DNA from: Ilex aquifolium
Taxonomy: Eukaryota; Streptophyta; Magnoliopsida; Aquifoliales; Aquifoliaceae
Assembly: GCA_951799425.1 (NCBI GenBank)
Contig: OX637391.1
Location: 46,719,069 to 46,783,068, forward strand
DNA: 64,000 bases
Reading direction: 5' to 3'
Shown here: in pieces, positions 11,784 through 24,249 of the stretch
How positions within the stretch are numbered: the stretch's first letter is position 1
Layout: every line of letters begins with the position of its first letter
Made by a program: the position numbers and the translations under genes
The notes under the pieces: model-generated
Databases searched by the model: none
Told to the model about the DNA's origin: nothing
The model's input: the letters and a program-made list of their open reading frames with translations, nothing else

Positions 11784-12587
11784 AATTATTTCTTAATTAC
11801 AAAGATTAGATTGAGCCAAACGAAGGTTTACTCACGACTGTTATGGCATTGGAGAAATTGCCGAAAAAGTGACATCATGTTGACATCAGCATGATGCCAG
11901 AAGTTTCCGGCGACTGAAACCCACCTTCATGATCGACTCACTGCTCCCGAATTTATGGTGATTTTTCTAGAATTTTATGAGGCCATCTAGATCGACTTAT
12001 CATTTTCAAAATATTTTTCGAAAATTTCGACTGTTTTTTGCAATCTGGACTCTAGAGGCAACCCAGGCTACCCAGCTTTTTTCGACGCTTCTTTCTATCA
12101 CAAACAAGTCCGACTAACACCCTAGGAGACTCCTATGGCAGACCCATGCATTTGTGAGTGGTTCATTGATTTTTTGGTGGCTGGGCAAAAGTTGACACTA
12201 CACAATGCCTATATTTCTCAATATTTCGGTGCTCCTGGTTGGGGACTTCTTCGTTTGTGATGTGTGGCTCAGTCTAGGTGTGTTTTCTTTCAAGTCTTCA
12301 TATTTCTTGGTGTTGGGTCTGTTTGAATCCTGCGAACAAAGGCATTGCACACTATTCAGGCACTGCACAGTGTTCTAATTGCCCCAAAGAGTTTTTTTTG
12401 TGTGTGTTTTGTGTTTTGTGGTCTCTATATTTGTTGTTTGGAGATCTGGTTGTGTGTTTTTTGGTGTTGGTGTCATAAAGTGTGTGATTTGGGCAGAATT
12501 CCTGGTCCTTTGTTTGGTTGTGTGATTGTGTTGGTACAGACTATTAGTTCGATTATTATCACCTAGTTATTTGATATTTTTTTAACT

Positions 12588-13390
12588 ATGGCAACTTCGG
12601 ATGATGTCAAAGATACTTCTGTTGATAATCAAGCTCGACAGGTTCACTCTATGGATGATCAGGTTAGACAGATCACTTCTGTAAAATTAAATGGACACAA
12701 TTATTATTCTTGGGCACATGCTATTAAGGTTTTCATACGGGCTAAGAGAAAGTCAAATATTTGACTGACAATCCTCTTGAGGAGGGGTCCAGCGGTTTTG
12801 AAGACTAGTGGAATAAGAATTTCTTGGTGATGACCTGGTTGTGGCTTAGTATGGAACCATATGTGGCCTCTAATGTTTAACTTCTTGATACCACTAAGAA
12901 AATATGACTCCCTTGAAGAGATGTACTTTCAAGAACATAACGTATCCAGAATCTATGAACTCTTTGAGTGTCTATTTAATACCAAGCAACGAAATAAATC
13001 CTTGGCTGAACACTATGTCACCTTGAAAGGATTATGGGAAGAACTTATGTTGTATCAGCCTCTGAGTGTAGATCTAAAGGTTCAGCGTCGACAACGGAAG
13101 GAGTTTCAGGTTGCGTTGGTTTTGTCAAGCCTTCATTCTGAGTAAGGTGTTTTTAAAGATCAGAGTTTGGCTAGTGAGAAGCTTCCTCCTGTTGCCAATG
13201 CTTATTCTCGCCTTCCTTCATCTTCATAAGATTTATTTGCCTTAATTTCTAGTGATGGCAGTCATGGTGTATCACGGGGAGGACGTAGTGGTGGTCGCTA
13301 TCTAACCCATGGTGGTAACCGTGGTGGTAGAGGTTCTAGTCATGGTGATCGAGGTGGTCCTAATGGTCGGGGTAATCGCTCCAAGTGAAA
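12588..13390 (+). pseudogene. Copia element 1 gag, decayed
   Basis: It starts ATGGCAACTTCGGATGATG; the N-terminal part carries KLNGHNYYSWAHA, typical of plant Copia gag, then stops in frame at about 12762. Frame pieces continue (RKYDSLEEMYFQEH, RNKSLAEHYVTLKG). A zinc knuckle follows just downstream, CLFCRAIGHTQDYCWDKHG (about 13390-13447), with its CCHC residues present. About 800 bp of non-coding leader precede it. Stops and frameshifts make it non-functional. Confidence 0.8.
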
Positions 13391-13394
13391 ATGT

Positions 13395-16300
13395 TTGTTT
13401 TGTAGAGCTATTGGACATACACAGGATTATTGTTGGGATAAGCATGGGAGGCCAACCTATGCTAATCAGGCCTCTGATGATTTGGCTCCACCTGTGTCTC
13501 AACCATCGACCGCTGCTTCTACTGGATCTCCAACTGGCTCTAATGATCCCTTTACTTTTCTGCTCAGTCAGCTTATCCAACAATTATCTTCATTTTCTCC
13601 TCATTTGTCTACTTCCGCAGCTGATTTGGCCAATACAGGTAATTCTGCACATATGATAGCTCAATCAGCTTCATCATCTTGGATTATTTATTCGGGAGTT
13701 AATGCCCACATGTCAAGTATTTTTTCCTTATTTTCTAACTTTCGTATTGTATTAGCTGATAGTTCTTTTAGACTGATTCATAAAACTGGTGATCTCTATC
13801 CTACCGACTCTATGACATTAACATCTGATTTATTTGTCCCATACTTTTCGTTTAACTTGTTATCTGTGAGTCCGTAAACCAAGTATTTACAGTGTTCAGT
13901 GAATTTTTATCCATCTTCTTGTATTTTTCAGAACTTTCGGACAAAGAAGGTGATTGGTTTGGGGCATGAGCAGAATGAACTTTACTTTTTAGATTTTAGA
14001 GCAGCAATTCCTGCCTTGAGTGCTAACATGTCTCCCCTCCAATGGCATTTTCGATCGGGTCATCCATCACTGCAAACATGGATCAAAGTATTGGCCGATA
14101 CCGATACGAGTCGACCGAGCCATATCTGACTCGGTACCTTCCGAGACGATACCGTTACACTATACGTGTAAATTCTGAGTCTCGCATGACTCAGCTGAGT
14201 TGACCGAGTTATATCCGAATTAATCCCGAGTTGCCGAGTTATTGTCACCAAATCGACCGATACGATTTCGCGACGCCGCGGTATGACCTGAATCTCTCGT
14301 CATGTTCAACATTTTTTCTTTTAGGTCGTATCGCCCGATATTGCATCGCGACGCCGCGACCGATGTTTCTCAGAGCTCTCCGAGTCGATGGCCGATATCG
14401 CGACCTTGAACCATGACTGCAAAAGCTTTGTCAAGTCATTCATAGTTTGAGTCTTTCTATTATATTAGAATGTGAATCTTGTCAATTTGGCAAGCATCAC
14501 CGCAGTTCTTTTCCTTCTAGTAGTACGAGTCGTCAGTCTAATCCTGTTGCTATTGTTTTTTGACATTTGGGGTCCTTCAAGAATAAAAAATATTTCTGAA
14601 TTTCATTATTTTGTAATCTTTGTTGATGATTAGTCCCATATGACTTGGTTGTTTCTTATAAAGGATCGCTCTGAGTTGCCTAAAATTTTTCTTACCTTTT
14701 ATAATGAAATTCTTGTACAGTTTGATAAACATATTAAGATATTTCATTCTCCTAATGATCTCGAGTATGTACAATCCTTTATGCGTACATTTTGTGCCGA
14801 TCATGGTATCATTCATTAGACTACATGTCCACATAAATCCCAACAAAATGGTGTTACAAACATTGTTCTTACTACGATTTATCTTATTAATTGAATGTCT
14901 TCACTCATCCTCAGTAACAGGTCTCCATTCTCATTACTCTATCCTGATACATCACTTTTTAGTCTAACTCCTCGGTCTTTGGTTGTGTTTCATTTGTTCA
15001 CCTCCTTGGTTCGAGTTGGGATAACCTCTCACCCAATGCAATAAAATGTATATACTCTCGTACTCAAAAAGGATATCGTTGTTATGACCCTGTCTCCCGT
15101 AGGTACTATGTCAGTGTCGATGTCACTTTTTTTTAGTCATTCTCTTTTTTTCTGCCTCAGGAACTACTCTATCTCTAGATTTAATATCTACTAGTAAGGG
15201 GAGCTCATATTGCCACTGATATCCGATTGTGTACCTTCTTCCACTCTGGCTCCCTTGCCGGTTTACCGTCGTTCCACGGATAGACAGATTGTTCCATATG
15301 CTCCAGCTCCCCGGCCACCTACTTTTATTGAGGTCCTTCCTCCTGATCCGTCTAATGCATCATCCTCTTCTGATTTGCCTATTGTATTGTAGAAAGGTAC
15401 TTGCACTTGTACCCATCATCCTATTTCTAATTTTGCCTACTTGCATAGGTTTTTCTCACCCTTTCACTATTTTGCATCAGTTTTGTCTTCTGTATTTATT
15501 CCTAGTTCTCTGAGTCATTATCATCCCCTGGATAGAAGTTGGTTATGAATGAGGAAATTAAGGCACTTCGTGACAATCATACTTGGGATCTCACTTCTCT
15601 TCCGTCTGGTAAGCAGACTGTCAATTGTCACTGGGTCTACACTGTGAAATATCATCCTGATGGGTCTGTTGAGCATTTGAAGGCATGATTGGTTGCCAAT
15701 GGCTAAATCCAAACATATGGTGTTGATTATTGTGAGAATTTCTCTCATATTGTCCGTCTTAATTTTGTTAGACAGTTAGAATTCTTATTTCTGTTGCAAT
15801 CTGTTGTGACTGGCCCTTGTATCAATTCGACATAAAGAATGCATTTTTACATGAAAATTTATAGGAGGAGGTATATATGACTCAACCACCAGGATATGTT
15901 GTCACGGATTAGGAACAATTAGTGTGTCGGTTGAAGAAATTAGTGTTAGTTGAACAATTAGTGTGCAATTTATGGCTTGAAGCAATTACCACGTGCTTGA
16001 TTTGATAAGTTTAGCACTGTTGTGGTTCAGTTTGATTTTTAACGTTCTACTTCAAATCATTTAGTCTTTATTCATCGATCTTCAGCAAGCATTATCATTG
16101 TTATTGTGTATGTCGACGATATCATCATTAATGGTAATGACTCAAATGGTATTGCCCATTTCAAGGCCTATTTAGGAAAGCAGTTTCACACCAAAGATTT
16201 GATCCTTCCTCAGTACTTCCTAGGGATTGAGGTTGTCTGGTCAAAGGAAGGTATCAGTTTGTGTCAACGAAAGTACGTATTGGACTTACTACCTAAAACT

Positions 16301-16990
16301 AGCACTCTATGGATTCTATAGTTAAGTTAGATTCTAAGAGTGGCGAAGTGTTTGATGATATAGGACGTTATTGGAAGCTGGTTGGAAATTTGATTTATCT
16401 CACAGTTACACGCTCTGATATTACATATGATGTTGGTATGGTTAGTTAGTTCGTGCATGCTCCTACTGAGTCTCATTGAGAGGTTTTCTGTCGTATACTT
16501 TGACACTTGAAAGTAGCTGCTAAGAAATGATTGTTATATCATCCATCATCATCTATAACTGTTGTTGATTTTTATGATGCTGACTGGGCAAGCAGTCTTG
16601 GTAATAGACGATCTACATCTGGCTATTGTACATTTGTTGAAAATAATCTTGTTACTTGACATAGTAAGAAGCATAATGTGGTTACGGATTCTAGTGCGAA
16701 GGCTAAATATCGTGCTATGGCTCATACTGCTTGTGAGATGTTATGGGTTCGTTCTTTGCTTTGAGATAATTGGACTTGATGTACCTTCTCTTATGAAGAT
16801 GCATTGTGACAATCAAGCAGAGATTTTCATTACAAGTAATACGGTATTTCATGAGCGTACTGAACACATTGAGGTCGATTGTCATTTCATCCGAGATCTA
16901 TTGATGAAAAAAGAGATTATCACTGTATATATTAAGTCTGGTTAGCAACTGGGTGACATTCTTACCAAGTCATTGACTCAATCAACCTTT
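13395..16990 (+). pseudogene. Copia element 1 pol (protease, integrase, RT, RNase H), decayed
   Basis: The domain order is Copia-type. The protease reads WIIYSGVNAHMSS near 13680, with Tyr where the catalytic Asp of D-S-G belongs. The integrase zinc region (WHFRSGHPSLQ) is interrupted by a MITE at 14077-14415 and resumes with ECESCQFGKHH; the catalytic core follows (FVDD, then ADHGI). RT pieces include NHTWDLTSLPSGKQT near 15570 and YVDDIIINGND at about 16110. RNase H follows (YDADWASSLGNRRSTSGYC near 16575, HCDNQAEIFI near 16803). Many in-frame stops, often TGG or CAG changed to stop, are scattered throughout. Confidence 0.85.
14077..14415. mobile_element. 339-bp hAT-like MITE nested in the Copia integrase
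   Basis: The element is flanked by a perfect 8-bp direct repeat, ACTGCAAA (14069-14076 and 14416-14423). Its ends are inverted repeats: CATGGATCAAAGTATTGGCC against CATGGTTCAAGGTCGCGATA (right end, reverse complement). The interior is rich in CGATAC and CGACGCCGCG motifs and is non-coding. Removing the element and one repeat copy restores the integrase reading HPSLQKLCQ. An 8-bp duplication is the signature of the hAT superfamily. Confidence 0.9.
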
Positions 16991-17036
16991 AGTAGTTTAT
17001 GTTCCAAGCTGGACAGTTTTTATGCTGATGCTCTAG

Positions 17037-17048
17037 CTTAAGGGAGGG
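17037..17048 (+). other. Polypurine tract, Copia element 1
   Basis: CTTAAGGGAGGG lies directly before the 3' LTR and would prime plus-strand synthesis. Confidence 0.75.
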
Positions 17049-17250
17049 TGTTAGAGTTCTTATTTTATGTATTAAATCATAAGTCTATTAGTGTAGGGTA
17101 CTATTGTAATTATTCAAAATATTGCTCAATTATAAATAAGACGCGTAGGGCAACAGAGCTCATACACAACTGATTCTTTATTCTCTACCTCTTCTTCTCT
17201 TTTCTCTGTATTTCTCTAACCCTAATATTAATTTATTGTTTTCTACTTCA
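17049..17250 (+). repeat. 3' LTR of Copia element 1
   Basis: It runs from TGTTAGAG to ACTTCA and is colinear with 11573-11770 over its full length, with about 10% divergence by eye. That places the insertion well in the past. Confidence 0.88.
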
Positions 17251-17893
17251 CACACGTGCATAAACGTGTGAGGATGAGCAGGAGCATAAGTGTGTGCAAC
17301 TAAGATTCAATTTTTTTGAATTTTTCGACAAAATAATTAAACTTCAAAGTAGTCAAAAACTTTTAAAAAAAAAAAAATTTGAATACTTAATTCAGTCACA
17401 TAACTGATTCAATTTTCTTGTCATACTATTACAACAAAGTGATTAGAATAATACTTGTGACATGTACTATTGCTTTTCACGAAAATTTATCGTTGTATTC
17501 CCCCAAAGAATCCTTAGAAGAATCAAGTGACTAAAAACGAGATACTTACTTTCTAATTTAGATATTGTATCATTTTCTTCTGGTAAGAAGTAGTCAAGAC
17601 ATTATACCCACGTGCACTATAACTATACCGTTCAGGACTTGAAAATTTTAGTGAAAAATAGCAATACTAAAAACTTCACACAACTGAGATTTAAAATAGA
17701 AATTAAGGGCAAATATGTGGAATCATATTAAAATTTGCAACTAAATTCACTGAAATGGTTTTTTTGCATCTTATAAAAAATCACCTTTGCAAGTGGAGTT
17801 TAATCTTGTGCATTTTTGTAGGAGAAACAGCAAAATTCTACACTTATATCACTTATATTTTACCGATATAGCTACTTAGGCATCTTAGACCTA

Positions 17894-18533
17894 TTAAGCA
17901 TAGACACTTCGTTAAGGTTGATGTAGTCGTATCGAATACGATCCTCGTCGGATACTCGAGAATACGTATCAAATACACACTAAACATATTCAAAAATTGT
18001 ATCAAAAATAAATAAAATATATGGATACTTCGCGCATACTTCTATATGCATAGAAGTATGCGTAATTTTTAGTTTTAATCTTTACCCCATCCTTTCGATT
18101 TCACATACAATACATCAACAAAAATCCATATGACTTTGAATACACATGGATGTTTTCTAAGTATTATTCACTATCATATGTCGAAAGAGTATAAATGAGT
18201 TGATTACACTATAATCTTAACAATAAATACTTCTAAGCAAAAAATCAACCTAAATGTTGATTCTTATTCCTTTAATTAATCCTGTTCATTTTATAGATGT
18301 ATTATATTGACACAATAAGTGACTTTTTGAAAACAAAAAATTGTTAATGTTGTTTATTATTGTTAAAGAATCACTAAAAATTATAACTATCAAGTCATTA
18401 CATAATAGTACAAATATAAAATATACATTTTTGTAGACGTATCCAGGTCGTACCCGTATTCCATTTTTTGAGATTTTTCCGTAACGCCTTATCCATATTG
18501 TATCGTATCTCATGTCTGTGTCCGTGTGCTTCC
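17894..18533. mobile_element. 640-bp hAT-like element in the phosphatase intron
   Basis: Flanks TAGACCTA (17886-17893) and TAGTCCTA (18534-18541) match at 7 of 8 positions. The ends are imperfect inverted repeats, AAGCATAGACAC against AAGCACACGGACAC. The subterminal regions carry GTATCGAATACG and GATACGATACAATA motifs. The interior is AT-rich with no transposase, so it is non-autonomous. Confidence 0.72.
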
Positions 18534-20619
18534 TAGTCCTAGATATGTTCAATGCAAAATTTTAAAGACAATTTTAACCAATTAAATGGTGATTTTTTTT
18601 GTTTGAGTTGGACAAATATTCAAGTTACTATGAAGATAGGTGGATTCAGATAAAAGATGGAGAAATGAAAATTAGGAAAGGTAAGCTACATGCCTATATG
18701 GATAAAGGTTGGGTTAAAACTGCAGACAATGCATGTACAGCAGGGAAATGGGTGATGGTACAGTCTGTTTAAAACAAGATATTCTTTTCCATTTCTCATA
18801 AATAAATATAAATGATTTGAAACATAGAAATACTAATTTATAGAGAGAAAGCTAAAGAGAGTGAAAGAGATGGAAGAATTGAAGATCTTGTCATGTAGGT
18901 CAAAAACGATAAGGATCGACTGGCTGATGGCACCGCTCTTGAAGAGAAGTTCCATCTCCAACTTAAAGCAGAACAAAGGAGAGATGGCTTGGATATTCCA
19001 TAAAAATGCATCTTAAAGGAAAATTTATGGATGTAGAAGATAATGTGAGATTAATAAGGAAGATTGTGTTCGCTTATGACCATAAGAAATAAGTACCATG
19101 TTTAGAGCACCACTCGTGATGGCAATGAGGTGGCAACCATGGAAGTGGTGGCATTGGTAGACATATATGACTTGATTGATATAATGGAGGTTTCAGGCTA
19201 ACCGTAATGTGATTCCAATGGGGTATGGGTGTGTGGAAGCAATGGAAGCGAATGCAGTAGGGAATGAACAGCGATGGTATACTTAGATTTTATGGATATT
19301 AAACAAGAACGGCAAATAAAACACAAAAAAGCTAAAAAGCTATAAAAGATAGTACCAAGGAATTAATATTAATGTAATCGGTACTATTAATATTACCTAG
19401 CTTACGAACACCGAGAGAAGTACAAGGAAAGCTATAAAAGCTCAAATTTACTAGAAAGACAACCAATATCACCATTGGTCCAAATTTTAACCATATGAAG
19501 ATCTATATTGCAATTTGGATATTGAGGAAAAGGCGTTTTAGATGATGGCACTGGATAGAGGAAAAGCACAAATGTAGATCATGTTTGGTGCATGAAGAGA
19601 GAATTCTTGGGCAAGATGGTGATTTAAAGAGAGGTGAAGAAATTTAAAGAGATGTAACTATCATATTTGCGAATGCAACATTCGGGTACGAAGTTAAGGT
19701 TGGGCAAAGTTAGAAAGTTCAATTCAGTTGAACTAGTGTCCCAACCTAAATCAGATTACAAATACTAAGATTCATCAATGTTGCAGAAGATGGAACACCA
19801 TAATTAGTACATGAAAAACGAAACACCAAAATCAGGTTGGAACACTAGTTCAACCAAATGGAGCTTTCAGGTCCTTCTCCCAGATGGGAAAGAACTTATA
19901 CTTCATCAAGATTGAACTAAAATCATTATTCTCTAAGTCATCTGAAGCCCTAGTTAAGGTAAAGCTTAGGTGTGGAGTTTAAGCATTAGTGATTAGCCAT
20001 CAAAAAATGACCAACAAACACGCACACACAAGCATGACTGCAAGCACTCGCTCGAACGCAGGGAGACACATTACAATTCTCTTGTTAGATGGGGTCATGA
20101 TATGCAAAGTAGAGAACAAGCTAGCAGAATATTTGTGTTTTCACTTCCAGTTGACCAATCTGATGAGGATTATAGCATGGTCATGCATACATCTATTACA
20201 CACTAGGATATAGTTGCATCTTGGTATCTCATGCAATAGAGAAAGAAATATTTGGACGCATGCTACCACCAAAATCTATTCATCCTGGGAGAAAAAAAAA
20301 GGATTTTTGCAAAGTCTGCGAAAACATTAGACTTGGCAAAATTCAAAAGGGTATCAAGAAGCATTTGTGTCAAGGCTGTTATTATCAACCAATCTAAGAG
20401 AATAAAGTGCTATTTTCTAAGTTTTGTTCTCCATCTTACTTAAAGTTTCTAGAAGCTTCAGTTCAAAACACTCTGTGACTTAACTATGCAGTTGCCTTTT
20501 GAAATATTCAGGTCAGATGGTTATTGGAGGAATTGCTAGCATTATAGGGACGTCAGGTCATTCCAGAACATTGGGTTGCCAAATTGAAAGTTAACAGCAT
20601 ATTGTTTTATACAATTTTA

Positions 20620-20990
20620 AACGTTTCGGACGACGGAATAGATATTAAAGACAAAACTATTCGAATTCAAAATTTTGTTTTCAAACGTCCGAAACGTTTC
20701 CGTTTCCAAGGACATCGAAACGAATTAGTGATGAAATTGAAATTATAATACTTCGAGTTGTTTCATAATGTTTCAAGCTATTTTGTAATGTTTTAATACA
20801 TTTGCACAATTGTTTCGGAATGTTTCAAGATATTTCAAGATATTTTGATATATTTCGAATAATGTTTTGGAAAAATAATTCTTAAATTTTTTATTTTTTT
20901 CATTATATTTCCGAAACGGGTCGAAACGTTTCCGAAACACGTCGAAATGTTTCTATTTCCTAGGTGACGAAAACAATGCACTGAAACGAA
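20620..20990. repeat. GAAACG-rich dispersed repeat
   Basis: The region has many copies of GAAACG, CGAAACGTTTCCG and TTTCGGAATGTTTCAA words on both strands, an arrangement seen in some non-autonomous plant DNA elements. Exact ends and a target duplication could not be fixed. Confidence 0.4.
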
Positions 20991-22659
20991 ATTTTGATCT
21001 TTGGTAGTATGACAACATGCAAATGTTCTATAATTGTTAAAACAATTGGAAGGGAACATTGCTTGGTTCAATAGTGATGTACTCATCAGTAATATTTTGA
21101 CATCGGTGCTCAAAAGCCATCAGCCATGGCAGTCACTGCTGGTCAAGTAGTTGTGGGGCTTGATGCAACCCAATATTTTACCGCCCTAACTAGATTTATG
21201 TTGCTTGTGAATAACAACTCCCAGTCACGTGCTATTTCTCGTTCATATGCTTCTATCTTATTCTATGGATTGTGAAATGTATGGTATGGTCAGAAAAATT
21301 GCAAAACGGATGATATGGAACACATTTTGACGAGTATATTCAGAAAGAGGCCATGTTTATATATCCGCTTGTGTAAAAATGATTTCATCTAATAGATTTT
21401 CCCCAAATAAATTTTAAAGGAAGAATCATTTGTTTGAGGGTCTACACTACTTTAAATGTCGCATATGTTTGACCAAAAGTCACTAAGGGCACAAGTAGCC
21501 AAACTTTAGCGTGGATGCCTTTGAATCTTTTCCCTTTTATGTTAAGAAAAAATGCCCTTGTCAAGAGATAAGCTTTTGCTTAACTAGGTTCACTTAGATT
21601 GACTGGCAATGCCTCTAAATTCATTAGTTAAGCAGAATGCAGTCATCCTAGCCTCCTTGGCAATGCAAAAGCAAAACTAAGGAGAAACCAATAGGAACTA
21701 GAGCCAGATGATCCATAATAGGATTTCAGATCATCTGAGACAGAAGATAATAATGCAATAGTGAAGTAATTACGTGGTGAAAACAGAGTAAAAAAATCTT
21801 GCTTTTACGTTAAGAGGTAGTCGAAGAGCTTTTGCTCATAACTCCAACTGCATCAAGGGATAAAAAGAGGTGTTTCCAAAAGTCAGACAGTATATCATAT
21901 TAAATATTAATTGGAAAGCTGAAAGACTAGTAACGTAATAAAATATCAAATACTAGGAAATAAAAGAACATGTCTACAACGTGGATCCTCAATCATTAAA
22001 AAAAAAATGTGGCCAGGCATAACAAAATATAAGGTTAAGATTTTGAGTGAGTTTGCACGAACAAAAGAGAATAATGGTTGAGATGGTTAGGTCATGTTTA
22101 AAAAAGCCAATGAGTACAACAATGAAAGTAAAGGGGCGCAGTGTAGGATACTTGAAGATGAGGAAAAGCACAAAGGTGTGCTTCAAGTATTGCAAAAAGG
22201 CATCCACTAATTCAACACAAAACTATGACACTAGACAAGATGATTCACTGTTTCAGTACTGTTGTTTCAACCCAGCCTGAGTGAATGCTCTAAGGTTATA
22301 AAAGCTTGCAAAATAGGCACATGTGTGTGGGTGTTGGTATGTGTCTATATGCAAACATGCATAGTTCTCACCTAGGATTAAGCATACAATTCCATTTGGC
22401 AACATAACAAATTCTAGGCAACTGTCTCACAAATCACAAACCTTAGAAGAAATACACTGGTTTAAAAACCAGAAAAGTGCTCAAGGTCAGTCAACAACTT
22501 AATTTATGTATCAAGCAACTCTCTAACCAACAAAACCACTAACACATAAAATTAAATCCAAGAATGAAGACTTACAAACATGTACATTCGGGAAAAAAAT
22601 TTATGCTTCACTGATGACACATGAAAGCTAGAAAATGGATTGTCAGTTACAAAACATAC

Positions 22660-23203
22660 CATGTGCACAGTGGATAAAAATCGGCGTTTTCTGAGCTCTC
22701 TTTCTACAAGCCCACTTAACAGCAGATTCAATATCACCCGGCTGAGGTGACCTGGTATCCCAAGTAGGAATGCACAAATATGCATGTCCTGAGACTTCCA
22801 ACTTCCTTGGCAATTCACAGGTGCAATCAATAATGGCAGGGTTACCGGGTGGCAATATTTCTGGGGCACAAGGCCACCCTCCAACATACAAACCCTCAGA
22901 TACTTCACTATAAGGAGCTTCTCCACTCCACATTCTTCTCAATGCCGAAAAGGCCCGGACAAAGTACAAGTATGGACTGAACATAATCAGTGACCACATT
23001 GGGAATGTCCCATCTGAATCTTTCCCCAAAAGCATTGGGAGATTGATGGATGGGTGAGAAGCAATTGCCACCAAGAAAGACACCAAAGATGAATATAAAA
23101 AGGGTATTGATAACAGAGCGAAACCAAGTGATCTGAGATATGCAAAAATCAAGAATAGAAGTGCTGCCTTCATACCTATCAGAACAGATATACCCACCCC
23201 CAT
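22660..23203 (-). CDS. Membrane-anchored dual-specificity (CX5R) phosphatase, exon 1
   Basis: This exon encodes residues 1-181. Three hydrophobic stretches (about 5-25, 26-50 and 66-85) predict membrane anchoring. The phosphatase domain follows: SEGLYVGGWP, PAIIDCTCELPR, CIPTWDTRSP (D149 is the likely general acid) and IFIHCAH with nucleophile C179. The donor (CATG|GTATGT) sits inside the catalytic loop; joined to 10644 it reads C-A-H-G-H-G-R-S, a proper CX5R loop. The family is Cys-based dual-specificity phosphatases. The membrane-plus-phosphatase layout resembles plant proteins annotated as YnbD-like, but that name is from memory and the substrate is unknown. A possible 5' UTR intron (donor near 23420, acceptor near 23229) is suggested by splice-like sites. 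Confidence 0.88.
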
Positions 23204-24249
23204 TTTTTCCTTGACCCTAACTTAAAAACTGGGAACAAAAATGGAAAAAGGAAACTCAAATTTGGCAATCCTCAGAAATTTCTGAAATTTTCCAAATTGG
23301 GTCTTTCTAAGTTTGTTCTCACTATCAAGCATTAAAGAAGATGAAGATGACAGAATTAAAAGCTATATCAGATCAAAGACGCAAAACATAGTCAGGAAAG
23401 GACAGTAGAAAATACCAGTCAGCCACTGATTAGACGAGGACATCCACAAAATCGTAGCGAAGGTTCGTGAGTAGGGCTGTTAGTCAATATCCACGGATTG
23501 GATGTTATAAACGACTTCTAGGTCTCTGTTCTCATGCTCTAGCATATGTCGGCTCGGTACAGAAATGGGACCCATCTATTTAAGCTCTCGTACGAAAATT
23601 CATCTCCTCCGATTTGTTCATCCACCTGTGTTATTTCTCCTTCGTTGATTGGTTGGGTGTCCATCCCTTCCGTACTTTTTTGTCGACATCTTAATTTAAA
23701 CTTTATTTCCAATTTTAATTTCATCTCTCAATTCTTAATTGTCTTAATTTAATTTTGTAATTAATTAATTTCATCTCAATTAAGTATTTTTATCCATTTT
23801 TACTGTTAGATCAATCGTAAACTAGCCCAATATGATATATTTCAAAGATTAAATCATATGTTTTGTTTTGATTTAAAAGAGAAAATGGACGAAAAGACTT
23901 AATTGAAATAAAATTAATAATTGAGACACTAAAGTGGGACAATTAAAAGTTCACAAATAAAATTAAAACTGAAGTCAAAATTTAGATACTCTTCTTTTTA
24001 TCTTTATCTTTATCTTTATCTTTATCTTTTTTTGTTGGTGTTTTTTCTTTTTTTTTGACTTTCGCATATCTTCCACCATTATGTAATTATCAAAACTAGA
24101 TAATAAGGTAACAAAAATTATATTATTTGAAATAAGTATACATTTGTGTGTGTGCCATAGTTAAGTAAATTTCGTCAATTACCTGTGTGTAAAACACAAT
24201 GTATAATTGATGGACATATTTCAATTTGAGGGTAAGATTGGACCACATT
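23204..24249. other. 5' flank of the phosphatase gene
   Basis: This contains the 5' UTR and promoter side of the minus-strand phosphatase. A (TTTATC)n microsatellite lies at about 23996-24027. No other gene is visible. Confidence 0.45.

Larger units (their letters stand above)
10645..22659 (-). other. 12-kb intron of the phosphatase gene
   Basis: The intron is bounded by GTATGT (minus strand, from 22659) and TTTCTCCAG (to 10645), about 12.0 kb. It contains a Copia retrotransposon in the opposite orientation to the gene (11573-17250), a hAT-like element (17894-18533) and a GAAACG-rich repeat (about 20620-20990). The rest (10645-11570, 17251-17893, 18534-20600, 21000-22659) shows no gene that can be supported. 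Confidence 0.8.

Noticed and set aside
22552-22926. 124-codon minus-strand open frame over the phosphatase exon 1 end
   Set aside because: It is a shadow in another frame of the phosphatase exon and intron; the CX5R frame is the real one.
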